64,000 bases of DNA from NCBI GenBank assembly GCA_036245805.1, contig BTRK01000006.1, positions 37,886,901 through 37,950,900 of the forward strand. Reading direction: 5' to 3'. The position numbers and the translations under genes are program-made. This stretch comes from Pristionchus mayeri (taxonomy: Eukaryota; Nematoda; Chromadorea; Rhabditida; Neodiplogasteridae). Position 1 is the stretch's first letter, and every line of letters begins with the position of its first letter. The notes under the pieces are model-generated. The model was not told where the DNA came from and ran no database searches. It was given only the letters and a program-made list of their open reading frames with translations. Below are positions 11,744 through 22,459 of this stretch, one piece after another.

Positions 11744-13364
11744 TAATGAAAATGGGAACTCATTTGAAGAACTCCTTCATATTTTCCCATCTCCTCCCCT
11801 GCTTAGCTCAATAAGTGTTAATTTTCTGTAAGACGTCAATGCGACTGTTGAACAGTAAACACATTGGGGATCATTACGGGATGGATGCATGAAAACGTTC
11901 AGAAAACAATAAAAGAGCCAAAAGTTAATGATCTACAGGTCTCATAAGTCAGGCCATCAGTGTGATTGTCATCATGCGCACCATTTTCAATGATTCATTT
12001 TCATTCGAGCTTATCTCAAACTGAAGATTCTTAGAACCAAAATGTTATCTTTCACTCACTCGATAGGCCTTATTATTATTTCCCCATAAACTTGCCCATT
12101 TCTATTTCCTAATTCGCACGATAATCAAAGGAACATTTCTTATTCCCAACGGCCTTTCCGCCATCCTCCCAATTTTGATTACACTCGTGCCATTTGATCG
12201 TAATTGTAATTTACATTTAAATTGTGACAATTTTTAAAGAATTCATCACTCTACAAGGCTCAAGATTTACTATAGTGGGGTTCCACGGTTGCGTTAGATG
12301 CTGATCATGCATATCTAATATATATATATATTTCATGGATCGAATGAATAAATGCATGGAATTCTCAGTGTCTTATTCAGGCCGCTGAACAGGATAGTTG
12401 TTGTAGCCATTGCCATTTCGTTCTTTATGAAAAAAAATGTTTGTTTCAAAGATTGTATCGCTCTCGAAAGCGTGAAGAAGTTGGGAAGAGCGGTATTAAC
12501 ATCTTTGAAGTTCTGATCTTTGAAGAAGTGCTGGAGACTGGAAAAGAGGCAAACAGTTACTAGGGAAACGATACTAGGAATAAGGAGGGTGGGACACAAT
12601 GATCCAACCACAGTCTCGTATCGAGTAGCCCCTTTCCTCTGGCGAAGATTCGTATAATTCCATCTCACATTATAAACACGTGTGCGCTCGTTTACAACGT
12701 TCCCTAGATCGGAAGGTTCCAAACAGTCGTCGAGCTCAATCCATATCTCTCTCATCATTCACTTCATTCGTAGTCTTGCCCTCTCCTATGCTCATTTTGT
12801 TCTCTCTTATCGTTCTTGCAATCTTCGTGTTCCGCGATCTCCAGTTTTTTAGCTCTAGTTTCGCCGTAGGATCGCTAGGATCATCGGTAGGAAAAGCGAT
12901 ATCGTATTCTCACGTAAACTTATCCCATCATTTCTCTTAACTTGGGAACAAATTACCCATAGTCTTCTTCTATTTTGTAGCTCTCCGTCATCGTTTAAAG
13001 TTTTCCCGTTTTCCTTTGTTTCGAAATGTCTCTCCGCGGAATGATCTTCTAGATTTCCCATCATCTTTTTTTTTAGTATCCAATTTCCTTTTTGATATCA
13101 TGAGCCGATTCAATTTTCGTGCAGTATTTTAGTGGTAAATATGCGCAGTGAGTATATCGAAACGGACTCTTGACCCATTTCTAGATATTGACTTACTTTA
13201 TCAACCGTACTCAACCGTAGTCTTTGACCTTACTTTATCAACCGTACTCAACCGTAGTCTTTGACCTTACTTTATCAACCGTACTCAACCGTAGTCTTAT
13301 TGGAGCCATTTTGCTCAGCATATTCACCCTACATTTCCTACAAGATGATCATCAAATTTCAGAC
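11744..13364. other. Upstream segment of the first multi-SIM gene
   Basis: No gene supported. Sequence at about 12060-12200 resembles 16130-16290 and 19170-19400 (shared blocks around ATCAAAG, ACATTTCTT and GGCCTYTCCGC). Sequence at 12750-12920 resembles 16880-17090 (shared TGTTCCGCGATCT and TCATCGGTAGGAAAA). The segment is therefore the 5' part of a tandem duplication unit. A minus-strand open frame at 12333-12758 has one hydrophobic stretch but no splice context. Confidence 0.6.
13192..13297. repeat. 37-bp tandem repeat, about three copies
   Basis: Near-identical units starting at 13192, 13229 and 13266, each with ACTTTATCAACCGTACTC followed by AACCGTAGTCTTTGAC. The array lies just upstream of the first multi-SIM gene and is absent from the corresponding place before the second copy. 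Confidence 0.9.
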
Positions 13365-15603
13365 ATGTCACTTCGCGTTGACTTCTGTGAGTGGAGTGGA
13401 TTGGGTCAACTGTCACTCCAATCGATGAAGCAACTCAACTGGCTTACATGCTATGAGTGAGACTTTCATTATTGTATAGTTAGTAAATGTTCGAATCCTG
13501 ATGGGCATGTGTCCCCATTCCACTAAACCGTTCTTTCAAAATTTGATCCAACCTTGATCTATTCAGTGGGATCGATCACGACTTGAGAACGTTTTTCAAG
13601 AATTCTCTTTACTATTACAACTGGAAGAAAGAGCAGGAGGTATGCACAAAAACTTCAGAGTCCAAATTTTAAATGATGGAAACGAAATTGAAAAAGAATA
13701 GCCGCATTGCCTCCATTTTCAATATTCGAAAATGCTCTTCAAAAATAATAAAAATATTTAAATTAAGGGAGGTATCAATCACTTCGCGGCGCTTCCAGAG
13801 ATGCCAGCGATCTATGATGTGAGTCTTACCTTTCTCTTAGAGATATATTTCGTAAAAATCAATTAACAATCCAGTAGCAGCAGTGATTTTGTTGAACACC
13901 GACACGGATTAGAATACCGTCTACTCTCCAGGATTCGGACTCGATCGATAGTCCTTTATCACCAGCGGGGAGCATCATCGAGGAGGTCTCTTGGCAATCC
14001 TCCGATGATACTGATGAGGCAATCCTTGGAGTGGAAGCATCAGTAGAGCCGAAAGACGCAGCAGCGGACTCTCTCCCTGCTCACGACTGCGTAAACCTCG
14101 ATGATGAGGAGGACTCTGTCACTTCAGAAGCGTCGAACACCCCTCCGGCATCCGCGCATCCTTGTGCTAGTGAGGTAAGTGACGAACTCGAGAAAAATAC
14201 TGGTGACTCGCTACGGTATCTTCTATAAATTCTCTCATTTTTTTCTATACATTCTCTCACCTCTCAATCGGTTGAAAGAGTTTGCAAAATGTTAACCCAT
14301 GCTTATTGATTGATTGCAGCATCCCACTCCCAAGCTTCCCACGTCTCTCTCCATCAAAGATGGCCGTCCCGTGGAGAAATCCGAGCCTGCATCACTGGAA
14401 TCTCTTGCTGCAGCTGCGTCTCCTGAAGCACCCGAGTGCATAACTCTGGATGAGGAGGAAAACAACGTCATCGATGAGGATGATCTGAATGTCCTTCCAG
14501 CCTCCTCGCCACCTCACCATTTCTCTGCTGATGAGGTACGGTGCCTGCCTAAGCTATTGTCAATTTTCTCATGAGAGCGGACTGCTGACACCCTATCGCA
14601 TTCTTATCCCTTGACTGCAGCCTCCGACTACTGCTCTCCCCATTTCTCATTCCACCACTACTGGCAAGAGGCAGCTTGAGGAGGACTCTATTACTTCGAC
14701 GGGTCCGAATACTCCTCCGACGTCCACTCTTCCTTGTGCTAATGAGGTAAGTGGGAATTCGAGAAACGTCGCCAGAAACGTCATCATTTTACACACAACT
14801 CTTTTGCATCTCTATTGGTAGAAGGGTTTGTTAAATCAGGAGACAATGAGCTCTGAAGCTGATACTTATTTATTGATTTCAGCATTCCACTTCCGAGATT
14901 ACTACTTCTCACTCCGTCAAAAAGGAGATCAAAATGGGCAATGCATCACTGGAATCTCCAGCTGCAGCTGCGTCTCCTGGGGCATCCGAGTGCATAACCT
15001 TGGACGAGGAGGGTGTCGCCATCGATGAGGCTGTTCCGAATCTTCTTCCAGTCTCATCGCCTCCTCGATATTTTCCGATTTTTGAGGTACGATGTCTAAA
15101 AGTTGTTAATTTTCTCGTGACCGCGCTCACACCCGATCGAGGGTACATAAACATATTCTTACGCATTGATTTTACAGCCTCTGACTACTGCTCTTTCCAC
15201 TTCTCATTCCACTAAAACTGGAAAGAGACCTCACCTGGAGAACAAAAACGATCAAGTCATTAGCGAAGATGACGTCGTCTTCGTGGACATCGACGATGAC
15301 GACGAGATCAATTGCATCTGGCAAGCTCCGACACCGAAGAAGAGACGTCTCTGCTCGTCGTCCGAAGCTCTAAGCAATGAGCGGTGAGTTTATTGCTATA
15401 CTCATTAGTTTTAAAAGAAAAAACATAATGTTCAACCATACAGTGGTATTGATTCGATTCCTGAAACAATAGTTGCTATTTTCAGCCAGGATGCTCCATC
15501 AAGCCCGATCTCGAATTGGCCAAAGTCGTTTGCACGAAGAGTTGCAGCAATGGAACAGGAGAAAGAGGCCAAAATCGAAGAACTGTCTGCTGTCCTAGAA
15601 TAA
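13365..15603 (+). CDS. Acidic nuclear-type protein with multiple SUMO-interaction-like motifs (copy A)
   Basis: Nine exons: 13365-13456, 13567-13639, 13768-13818, 13932-14174, 14320-14535, 14621-14746, 14883-15086, 15178-15383, 15486-15603. They join in phase into 442 residues. A splice acceptor (TTTCAG) sits two bases before the ATG. The N-terminal 70 residues form a compact Trp/Tyr-rich region of no known family. The rest is low-complexity Ser/Pro/acid sequence holding CVNLDDEED, CITLDEEE, CITLDEEG and VVFVDIDDDDE. Each is a short aliphatic core followed by acids, the pattern of SUMO-interaction motifs. KKRRL near the C-terminus is a likely nuclear signal, followed by a short charged helix. 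Exons 5-6 and 7-8 are duplicated pairs. No family is recognised; SUMO binding is inferred from motif form only. Confidence 0.75.
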
Positions 15604-15654
15604 TAAAATAGTTGTTGATGTCAATTGAAAGAGTTGCTATTTCAACGTTCAACG

Positions 15655-15890
15655 CTTGTAAAGTAAAGTAAAGTAAGTTGAGGCATCCAAGCAAGGCTGG
15701 TTTGCCACCTCCGCGCCAATTCTGCGTTCAGTCTGTCCTGAGGTTATCAGCGACCTATGCGTGAGGCTACCGCCCGTGTTGTGTGCACGTGGTGGGGGAC
15801 TTCTGACCTATTTCTTAACCCCCGTGGTCTGGGTGGATCTGCAGGTGTTGCCTCAAATCGCAACCACCCCATACTCAGACATTTTTGCTG
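15655..15890 (-). mobile_element. SINE-like insertion with TTTAC tail
   Basis: Read on the minus strand, the segment ends in a (TTTAC)n tail (plus strand TAAAG repeats at 15658-15676), like the SINE at 7 kb. A GGTTGCGATTTGAGG block near its start may be a diverged B box. It interrupts 3' flanking sequence of copy A that is continuous after copy B (near 18890-19000), so an empty site is visible in the paralogue. Exact borders are uncertain by some tens of bases. Confidence 0.6.
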
Positions 15891-17224
15891 TTCCGATTTT
15901 GCCTTTATTTCGTGATCATCTGTAATTCATTATTATTTCATGATTGGATTTTCGTAAAAACAAAGTTTCAACTCTCCTCAATTTCATGATGTGTTTTTAT
16001 TAGCTTGAAATAGATGCAACTCGAGCTTGCTCTCGAAACATTATTCACAGCATCTTAAGATAATTTCGCGCAAATTTAGAGATAAGTATTTGTTTAAGGA
16101 AATGAGATCCTCTCGCCCGTTTTGCCTTATTCTCACGACCTCGATTAGCCCATTTCTTCTTTCCCACATTTTCTTGCTATTCTACCCGTCAGAATTCGCT
16201 GGATAATCAAAGGACCAGAATGTGAAACATTTCTTTTAGCGACGGCCTCTCCGCCTTTTCTCTCTTTACTTGGATACGGTAGTCGATATGTGATTTGCAC
16301 GTGAATAAGAGAAGTTTAGAGAAGGAGGAAAGGAAGACGGGACTGTCGTGCCATGCCTCTCACGGAAGAATCGAGCTATTCATTTTAGGAAAGGGAGGGA
16401 AAAACTCAAAATGAGTTCTTACCGGTTTGTATTCAGCGGTATTCCGTAGACCGCTGTTCCCCTACTCCTTGAATTCTTCAAGACACTCTGATGAGTCCGG
16501 GTTCGAATCCATACATTTCTTTCGCTGGCTAAAGTGTGTGCACACACTAGATCATCGGATAATCAGCGGATAAGGGGCTTTTTCTGTCCAGGCGCGCGCA
16601 GAGAGCACGAGCCCTAGTTAGTTGCTCCCTTTCCATCTCACATCAGCTTTGTGCAGTGGCGGTAACGTGACCAATGATGCTTAGCCGAGGTTCGTTTATT
16701 GCTGGTTGAAAACTTTTCCCAATTGCCCGCTACGGCCCCTGAAATACGGGTGCCTTATGTAATTTTTGATCGGATGCGGCATATGTCGGATGAGAACTAT
16801 GGCGTCATTCCGCCTTTGATTTAGCAAAGGCGGGGACCGACCTAGTGCCTAGGTTGGTTACGACCTAACGTCTCACTCATTCCATTCCTCTTCTCATCGG
16901 TCACTTCATTCCTATTCTTGGCCTCTCTCCTGAGTTCATCTTCTTCTCTCTTATCTTTCCTGCAATATTCTGGCACACTCTCTTATTTTTCATCAATGTG
17001 TTCCGCGATCTCGGAAAAGTCTTCTAGCTCTAGTTGATTCGATGAGCACTCATCGGTAGGAAAATCTATATCGTACTTTCATGTAAATCATTTCTATCAT
17101 CTTTGATTTTCAAGCTATCCCTTTCTTTTTTTGTTGAGGCCATATTGGAGCGTGTGTGGGTATTTATTGTTCTTGCAAATAACACTAGATTTCATACAAG
17201 ATATACATATCACATTTCAGATAC
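15891..17224. other. Spacer between copies A and B
   Basis: Non-coding. A B-box-like block (CCGGGTTCGAATCCA) at about 16497-16511 suggests another SINE fragment. A short hairpin, CCGCCTTTG-ATTTAG-CAAAGGCGG, lies near 16818-16841, followed by GACCTAGTGCC, which recurs near 32845-32855. The right part (16880-17224) is the duplicated upstream region of copy B. Confidence 0.55.
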
Positions 17225-18867
17225 ATGTCACTTCGCATTGACTTCTGTGAGTGGAGTGGATTGGGTCAACTGTCACTCCAATCGATGAAGCAACTCAACT
17301 GGCTTACATGCTATGAGTGAGACTTTCATTATGTAAATTTTCGAAATCAATTGTCCTCACTCTGGCTTTAATATTCCAATAAACTGTTCGTTCGACTTTT
17401 GTTCCCAACTTTTGGTCTTCTCAGTGGGATCGATCACGACTTGAGGACGTTTTTCAAGAACTCTCTTCACTATTACAACTGGAAGAAGGAGCAGGAGGTT
17501 TTACTTCAGAGTATACAATTGCACATACTGGAAAGAAAACGGAATATCACATGTTCCTTGTCTCAATTTTAAATATTAAAAAAAACTATTAAAAACATAA
17601 TAAAAATATTCAAATTAAGGGAGGTATCAATCACTACGCAGCGCTTCCAGAGATGCCTGAAATATGTGAGGTAATTCTTTATGAACTTCTTCTATTCTTT
17701 TATTTAAAATCTGCCAGTCATTTATTTTGCCTTAATCAGATAGCATTATCTCGCTAACGAATGAGCAGTCGAGTTACTGCTGTTGTTTAGTTGGACACCG
17801 ATACGAATAAGAATACCGTCCATTCTCCAGGATTCCTGCTCTTCTACGGACTCGATCGATAGTCCTTCATCACCAGCGGGGAGCATCATCGAGGAAGACT
17901 CCTGGGACTCGCTCGATGGTCATGTTGAGCCATTGCTTGGAGAAGACAACTCAGCAGAAGCAAAAGCAGCAGCTACAGACGCTCTCGCTGACTGTACAAC
18001 TTCCGATAACGAGGAGGACTCTGCCACTCCGACATCCGCGTATCCTTGTGCAAATGAGGTAAATAGAGAATTCAAGAAGCGAGTGGAAACTCATGACAGT
18101 ACTATCGTTCTGAACGCTCGCTCGTAACTCAATCAATTTTTTATCATAAAAGAGTATGTTATGAGGCGGTAGCTCGACATCTGAACTCTGCAACCGATGC
18201 TTATTGATTGTTTTCAGCATCCTGCTCCCCCTTCTCACCCGGTCAGAAATGGAAATGTGCACAGCGTGGATATTAAGATCGATTCTTCACAATTGGAATC
18301 GCCTGGTGAAGCACCCGAGTGTATTGCCTTGGCCGAGGAGGAAGATGACGTCTTCGATGAGGCTGTTCCGAATATCATTCCAACCTCCTCGTCACCTCGA
18401 AATTCCGCTATTGAAGAGGTACGGTGGTTGTTAGTTTTCTCACGAGAGCGAATTTCTTACACCCGGTGGCATGAACATAAACGTAGGCTTATCCATTGAT
18501 TTCAGACTACTGCTCTTCCCATTTCTCAATCTAACAAAACTAGCAAGCGGCAGCATCCGGAGATACAAATCACGCATGTCAAGAGCGGAGAAGAAGGCGT
18601 AGTCGTGGAGATCGACGAGGACGACGAGATAAACTGCATCTGGCAAGCGCCGATGGTGAAGAGGAGACGTCTCTGCTCGTCTTCCGATGCTCCAAGCAGT
18701 GAACTGTGAGCTTATTTATACTATATGCTTACGAGGATAGTGCAATTTCGGAAGCAATAGATGATATTTTCAGCAGGAATGCTCCATTTCGTCCGACTAA
18801 GAAATGGCCAATCTTCCATCGCAGGAAGAGTTGCAGCAATGGAGCAGGAGAGAGAAGCCAGAAATGA
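17225..18867 (+). CDS. Multi-SIM-like protein, copy B, with altered C-terminus
   Basis: Seven exons: 17225-17316, 17425-17497, 17620-17670, 17831-18058, 18218-18418, 18506-18705, 18774-18867. They are collinear with copy A but have only one of the two duplicated exon pairs. About 312 residues. The N-terminal region is almost identical to copy A. Acidic motifs are CIALAEEEDD (exon 5) and VVVEIDEDDE (exon 6); the exon-4 motif is degraded to CTTSDNEED. The basic KRRRL signal remains. In the last exon one base has been gained relative to A (about 18810-18826), so the charged helix is replaced by a short Ser/Arg tail ending at 18865-18867. The old frame would have run to the TAG near 18885. A splice acceptor precedes the ATG by four bases. 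Probably expressed, but with a changed tail. Confidence 0.7.
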
Positions 18868-20225
18868 AGAACTAATGAATAAGTAGATATTGTTGTTGAA
18901 GTGAACTCAAATGAGTGCTTTAGTTGTGATCTCATTTTACTATAAACAACACTTATTTGCCTGTATGTGCAGCCAACCAGCTATTTTGAAACTTCCATTT
19001 TTGCATTCATCGTGTGCTCTTCTCTTTGTGACTCACTGTTATTTCATGACTGATTTTATTAAAATAGAGTTCAAAATCTCTTCAGTTTCATGATATTTGG
19101 CCGCCTTTTTGTCAGGTTCTGACTTTCCCTTCCCATCTGCCATATTAATCACTCCCAACGAATCAATTTCAACAGATCTTATCAGAAGCCTCTTCTTGGA
19201 TCAAAATATTTCTCACTTCACGGGCTCCATTCGTCAATTTCTTCCATTTCGCCAACATTTTCTATCTATTTATGGATCCAATATTTGCACGAATATCAAA
19301 GACCGTTGTATGGAACATTTGTCTTTTATCGAGGGCCTCTCCGCACCATACTCTCCACCTTCTCCCTCTAACCTGGATACGGTAGTGGAATGACGTGGGA
19401 TTTGTACGTGAATAAGAAAAGGTTAGGAAGAAAGGGTGGATAAGGGAGAAGAGACGGCTGTATGAGTCGTGGAAGAAATGGAGATGAACCATTTAGCAGA
19501 GATCCTTCATATTGCACAACTTATTCGTGGATAAATGGTGAATGTAAGTAACTCAGTTTTTCAGGGCCAGTTGTGACGGCTGTGACTATACAAGTATGGA
19601 AAAAATATCTGATGATCGAACTTATCGATTCGTTGAGTCAAGAGCACGAGTGAAACGATCAGTTTATCCTTACGCATCCATCGTGATGAGTTACACTGAT
19701 TGCGCATTTTTAACAATAGCATGTGGAGATCAGTTGCATGATTGAGCAAGTTCTTCTCTTTTCTCCAGATGTTGGATGATGACTAAGAGACTAAGAGCAA
19801 CTGCGGGGCAGCATGGATCCGAACTGTGTAGTATTTCAAATATCGGAAATCGGAAATTCAAAGTTAGGGAACCATTTGCATTTTTTTGAAAAATAATTTG
19901 AATAAAGATGAATCGAATCTCTAAAAGATCGGGCTTATGGAAGAAGCAGAAGCGACATTTGCAGAAGTCAGCCCTCGCTAAAACTGCTCGAGGTTGGATT
20001 GACTCTAAATGAGATCTGGCCAAATTACGTTGCACAATCGTAGCGGACGTCCTACACTTATTTGCATTTTGAGTTCGGAAAGTTCAAACTACATTTAATA
20101 CAACACTGCATGATAGAGATGCCAGGATTGAAGCGCCAGAGGGTAAAAAACAAGACGTATCAGGTGCTTCCGTCAATCTACCGTCTGGCGCGCTCGTGTC
20201 TCCCCTGATTGTAAAGGTGAGAGCG
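18868..20225. other. Third partial duplicate and RING-copy upstream region
   Basis: The first part matches the 3' flank of copy A. 19170-19400 matches the upstream blocks at 12060-12200 and 16130-16290, so a third unit begins here but no multi-SIM coding sequence follows. 20080-20215 matches 34860-34990, the region before the intact RING gene. It includes an inverted pair GCGCCAGA (20133-20140) / TCTGGCGC (20184-20191). Confidence 0.55.
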
Positions 20226-21288
20226 GAAATCTACTGCGGAGGAACAAAGACAACGTCCAAAGTGCCCCTTGTGCCGAAAGGAAGGCCGTTTCGTGCCTTT
20301 CCATGAGAAACTGATTGGAGACGCCGATGATTTGGAAACTCAATACAAGGAGAAGAGGTTCGTTTCCCTTAATGATACTTGGATTTAAGGTGCACATTAG
20401 AATATCCCAACTCGTGATTCATCATCACACGCACTGTATCGAGTTATACATATTTATTTCTCAATTACCGCATTTCAGAAAGCGTTGGAGGTCTTCAAAG
20501 AAAGCTGCTCGAAATGAAATGGATGAATTGATTAGCCAAGTGGAGACTTGTGAGGAACCACCTGTCGGAGTTGCAGAGAATGAACTTCGTGCTGCTCAGC
20601 AAGCATTGGATGCAGCTGAAACTCACAAGACTGAAGCAGCTGCAAATGCAGAAAAAGCCTTCGCCGATTCGATGAAGCTTGCCCTCAACCCCTCCTCGAA
20701 TGCGGACTCCCTCTTCGCAGCATCCCTCCGCGTGAATACGTGTCTTGCTGCGGTTGCAGCTGCTGCATCGGCCGTAGAAGATGCACAAGCTGCTCATGAT
20801 ACTGCGTCCGCCACATTGACCCGGGCTACTGCTCAAGCGTATGCTACTCTTAAGAAACTAGAAGAAATTATGTCAACTCTGGACCGAGAGCAGGAGGAAA
20901 AAGTCAACTACATTGGAGAGAAGAATGAGAAAAGGTTTGTTTAAAATCTCGCGTTCGAATTGGCGAAATATACTCCAACACATGCAAGAAAACTATCAAT
21001 TCACAATATTTAAATTTAAAAAAATCATTTTTTCAGTATAAAAATCGTTGATTCTCATTTTTCAGTTCCGCGCTCGGTTATCAATATGCTCGTGGTTGCC
21101 GTTGCTGTGGAGTGGAATCGCCGCGTCATCGCGTATTCTTTCCCACGTGTGGACATGTGGTCTGTCTCGAGTGTGCCGAGCAACGAGCTGCTCACTCAAC
21201 TGATGAAAATGGAAGAAAGTGCCTTCCCCTAATCAGCCCCAGTGAGAAGGACTACATTCGGTTGTTCGAAGAAGTGATTGATGACTGA
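20226..21288 (+). pseudogene. 5'-deleted copy of the RING / linker / RING gene
   Basis: Homology to the gene at 35.1-36.3 kb starts abruptly at about 20226, in the middle of its exon 2, and continues as exon parts to 20358, 20479-20934 and 21066-21288. The sequence before the break matches DNA upstream of the intact gene. A deletion has therefore removed exon 1, intron 1 and the first RING half with its CxxC and CGH ligands. Only the last CPLC knuckle of RING 1 remains. The alanine-rich helical linker is intact and in frame. The second RING keeps CRCC, CGH and CLEC, but its final cysteine is replaced by serine. No good in-frame start lies before 20519. Most likely a pseudogene, though a linker-only protein is possible. 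Confidence 0.75.
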
Positions 21289-22459
21289 GGAGATATCCCA
21301 CTTCTAAATTAATTATCTCACAACCAACCTGATTTATTGTGCATTCTAATCTTAACAATATACGCGATTTAAGATAGTAATACTTCATAATAACCCAAAA
21401 ATTGAGTTTTTTAACGATTTTTCGAAAAATCGCCTGTGGGTTATTTGACTGTACATTATCGTATCGTGTAAACATTGGTCAAATGACCTAATATGACCAT
21501 TTTCCGAACATTGAGATTTTTTGTGGGAATTCGAGCGAAAAAAAATTTTCGAAAAAAATTTCATTGACCATTGAATTGAATCATTGAATTGAAAAATGTC
21601 ATTGAAAAATCGATATTTTCGAAAAATCGTAGATTTCGTTTTTATACAAGCAAAATTATGAGTAATGTAAATACAAGTTATTTTGAGCATAAAGTAGCAC
21701 CAATAAAGTAGAATTTAGCGATTCGCGAGGGGTTCGGGCATTGTGGACTTGTGGTAGCATTCAACTGCAAAATACGATTTTCACGAATACAGCTCAAATA
21801 AACCGAAGTTCGGTTTAAAACTGATTTACGTGACTCAAAGGTGTAATTCCACCTCAAAAACGCCTTACTTAAAGATGCATTCCTTTCCTACCACCGGGCC
21901 AAAGTTAGCGTCGACACGAGTCTTTCATCGTCCCGAGAGCTATAACGCCCGTCAGCCCCAGTTCCAAGGCGAACGAAATAAGGTACCGTGGTAAAATTTC
22001 ACGCTGAATTCGAAAATGACATTATCTCACTGTAACGCGAACAAAATTTTTTCAGGAAGACAATAAAAAAACGAAAAATTCAATTTTCGACCTTTTACTG
22101 TAACCCAATCGCTTCCATAACCACTTTTTTCGAATTTTCATGGCAAAAGACACCCGGAAATCACTATTGCACGTATTTTATTTTAGGATGAAAATTTCGA
22201 TATTTTTTGGGCTTGACATGGCATTTTTGGGGAAGTGCACTAGGAGCGTTCATATTGGCCCAAATATCAGCACTCGGTATGAGAACTTCACCAGCAAAGT
22301 ATTGAGGGGGTTGCAAAAAAGACGTCCGTTAGGTAGGTACGTTCTCTCGTGGAGGGTCTCTTAAAACGACAAGAAAACAATGAAGAGCTTGGGCCACGAG
22401 TAACGGTAAGTGGGCAATGGGACTGGCTTTGAGCACAGTATCATCTTCATCTTCTCGTC
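21289..22459. other. AT-rich non-coding stretch
   Basis: Contains many TTTCGAAAAA-type blocks (21410-21630) and short palindromes such as CGATATTTTCGAAAAATCG. No gene or complete element recognised. It may include degraded downstream sequence of the gag element. Confidence 0.4.

Noticed and set aside
12333..12758. Minus-strand 141-codon open frame with a hydrophobic stretch
   Set aside because: No splice sites, no homology, and it overlaps duplicated upstream sequence of the multi-SIM genes.
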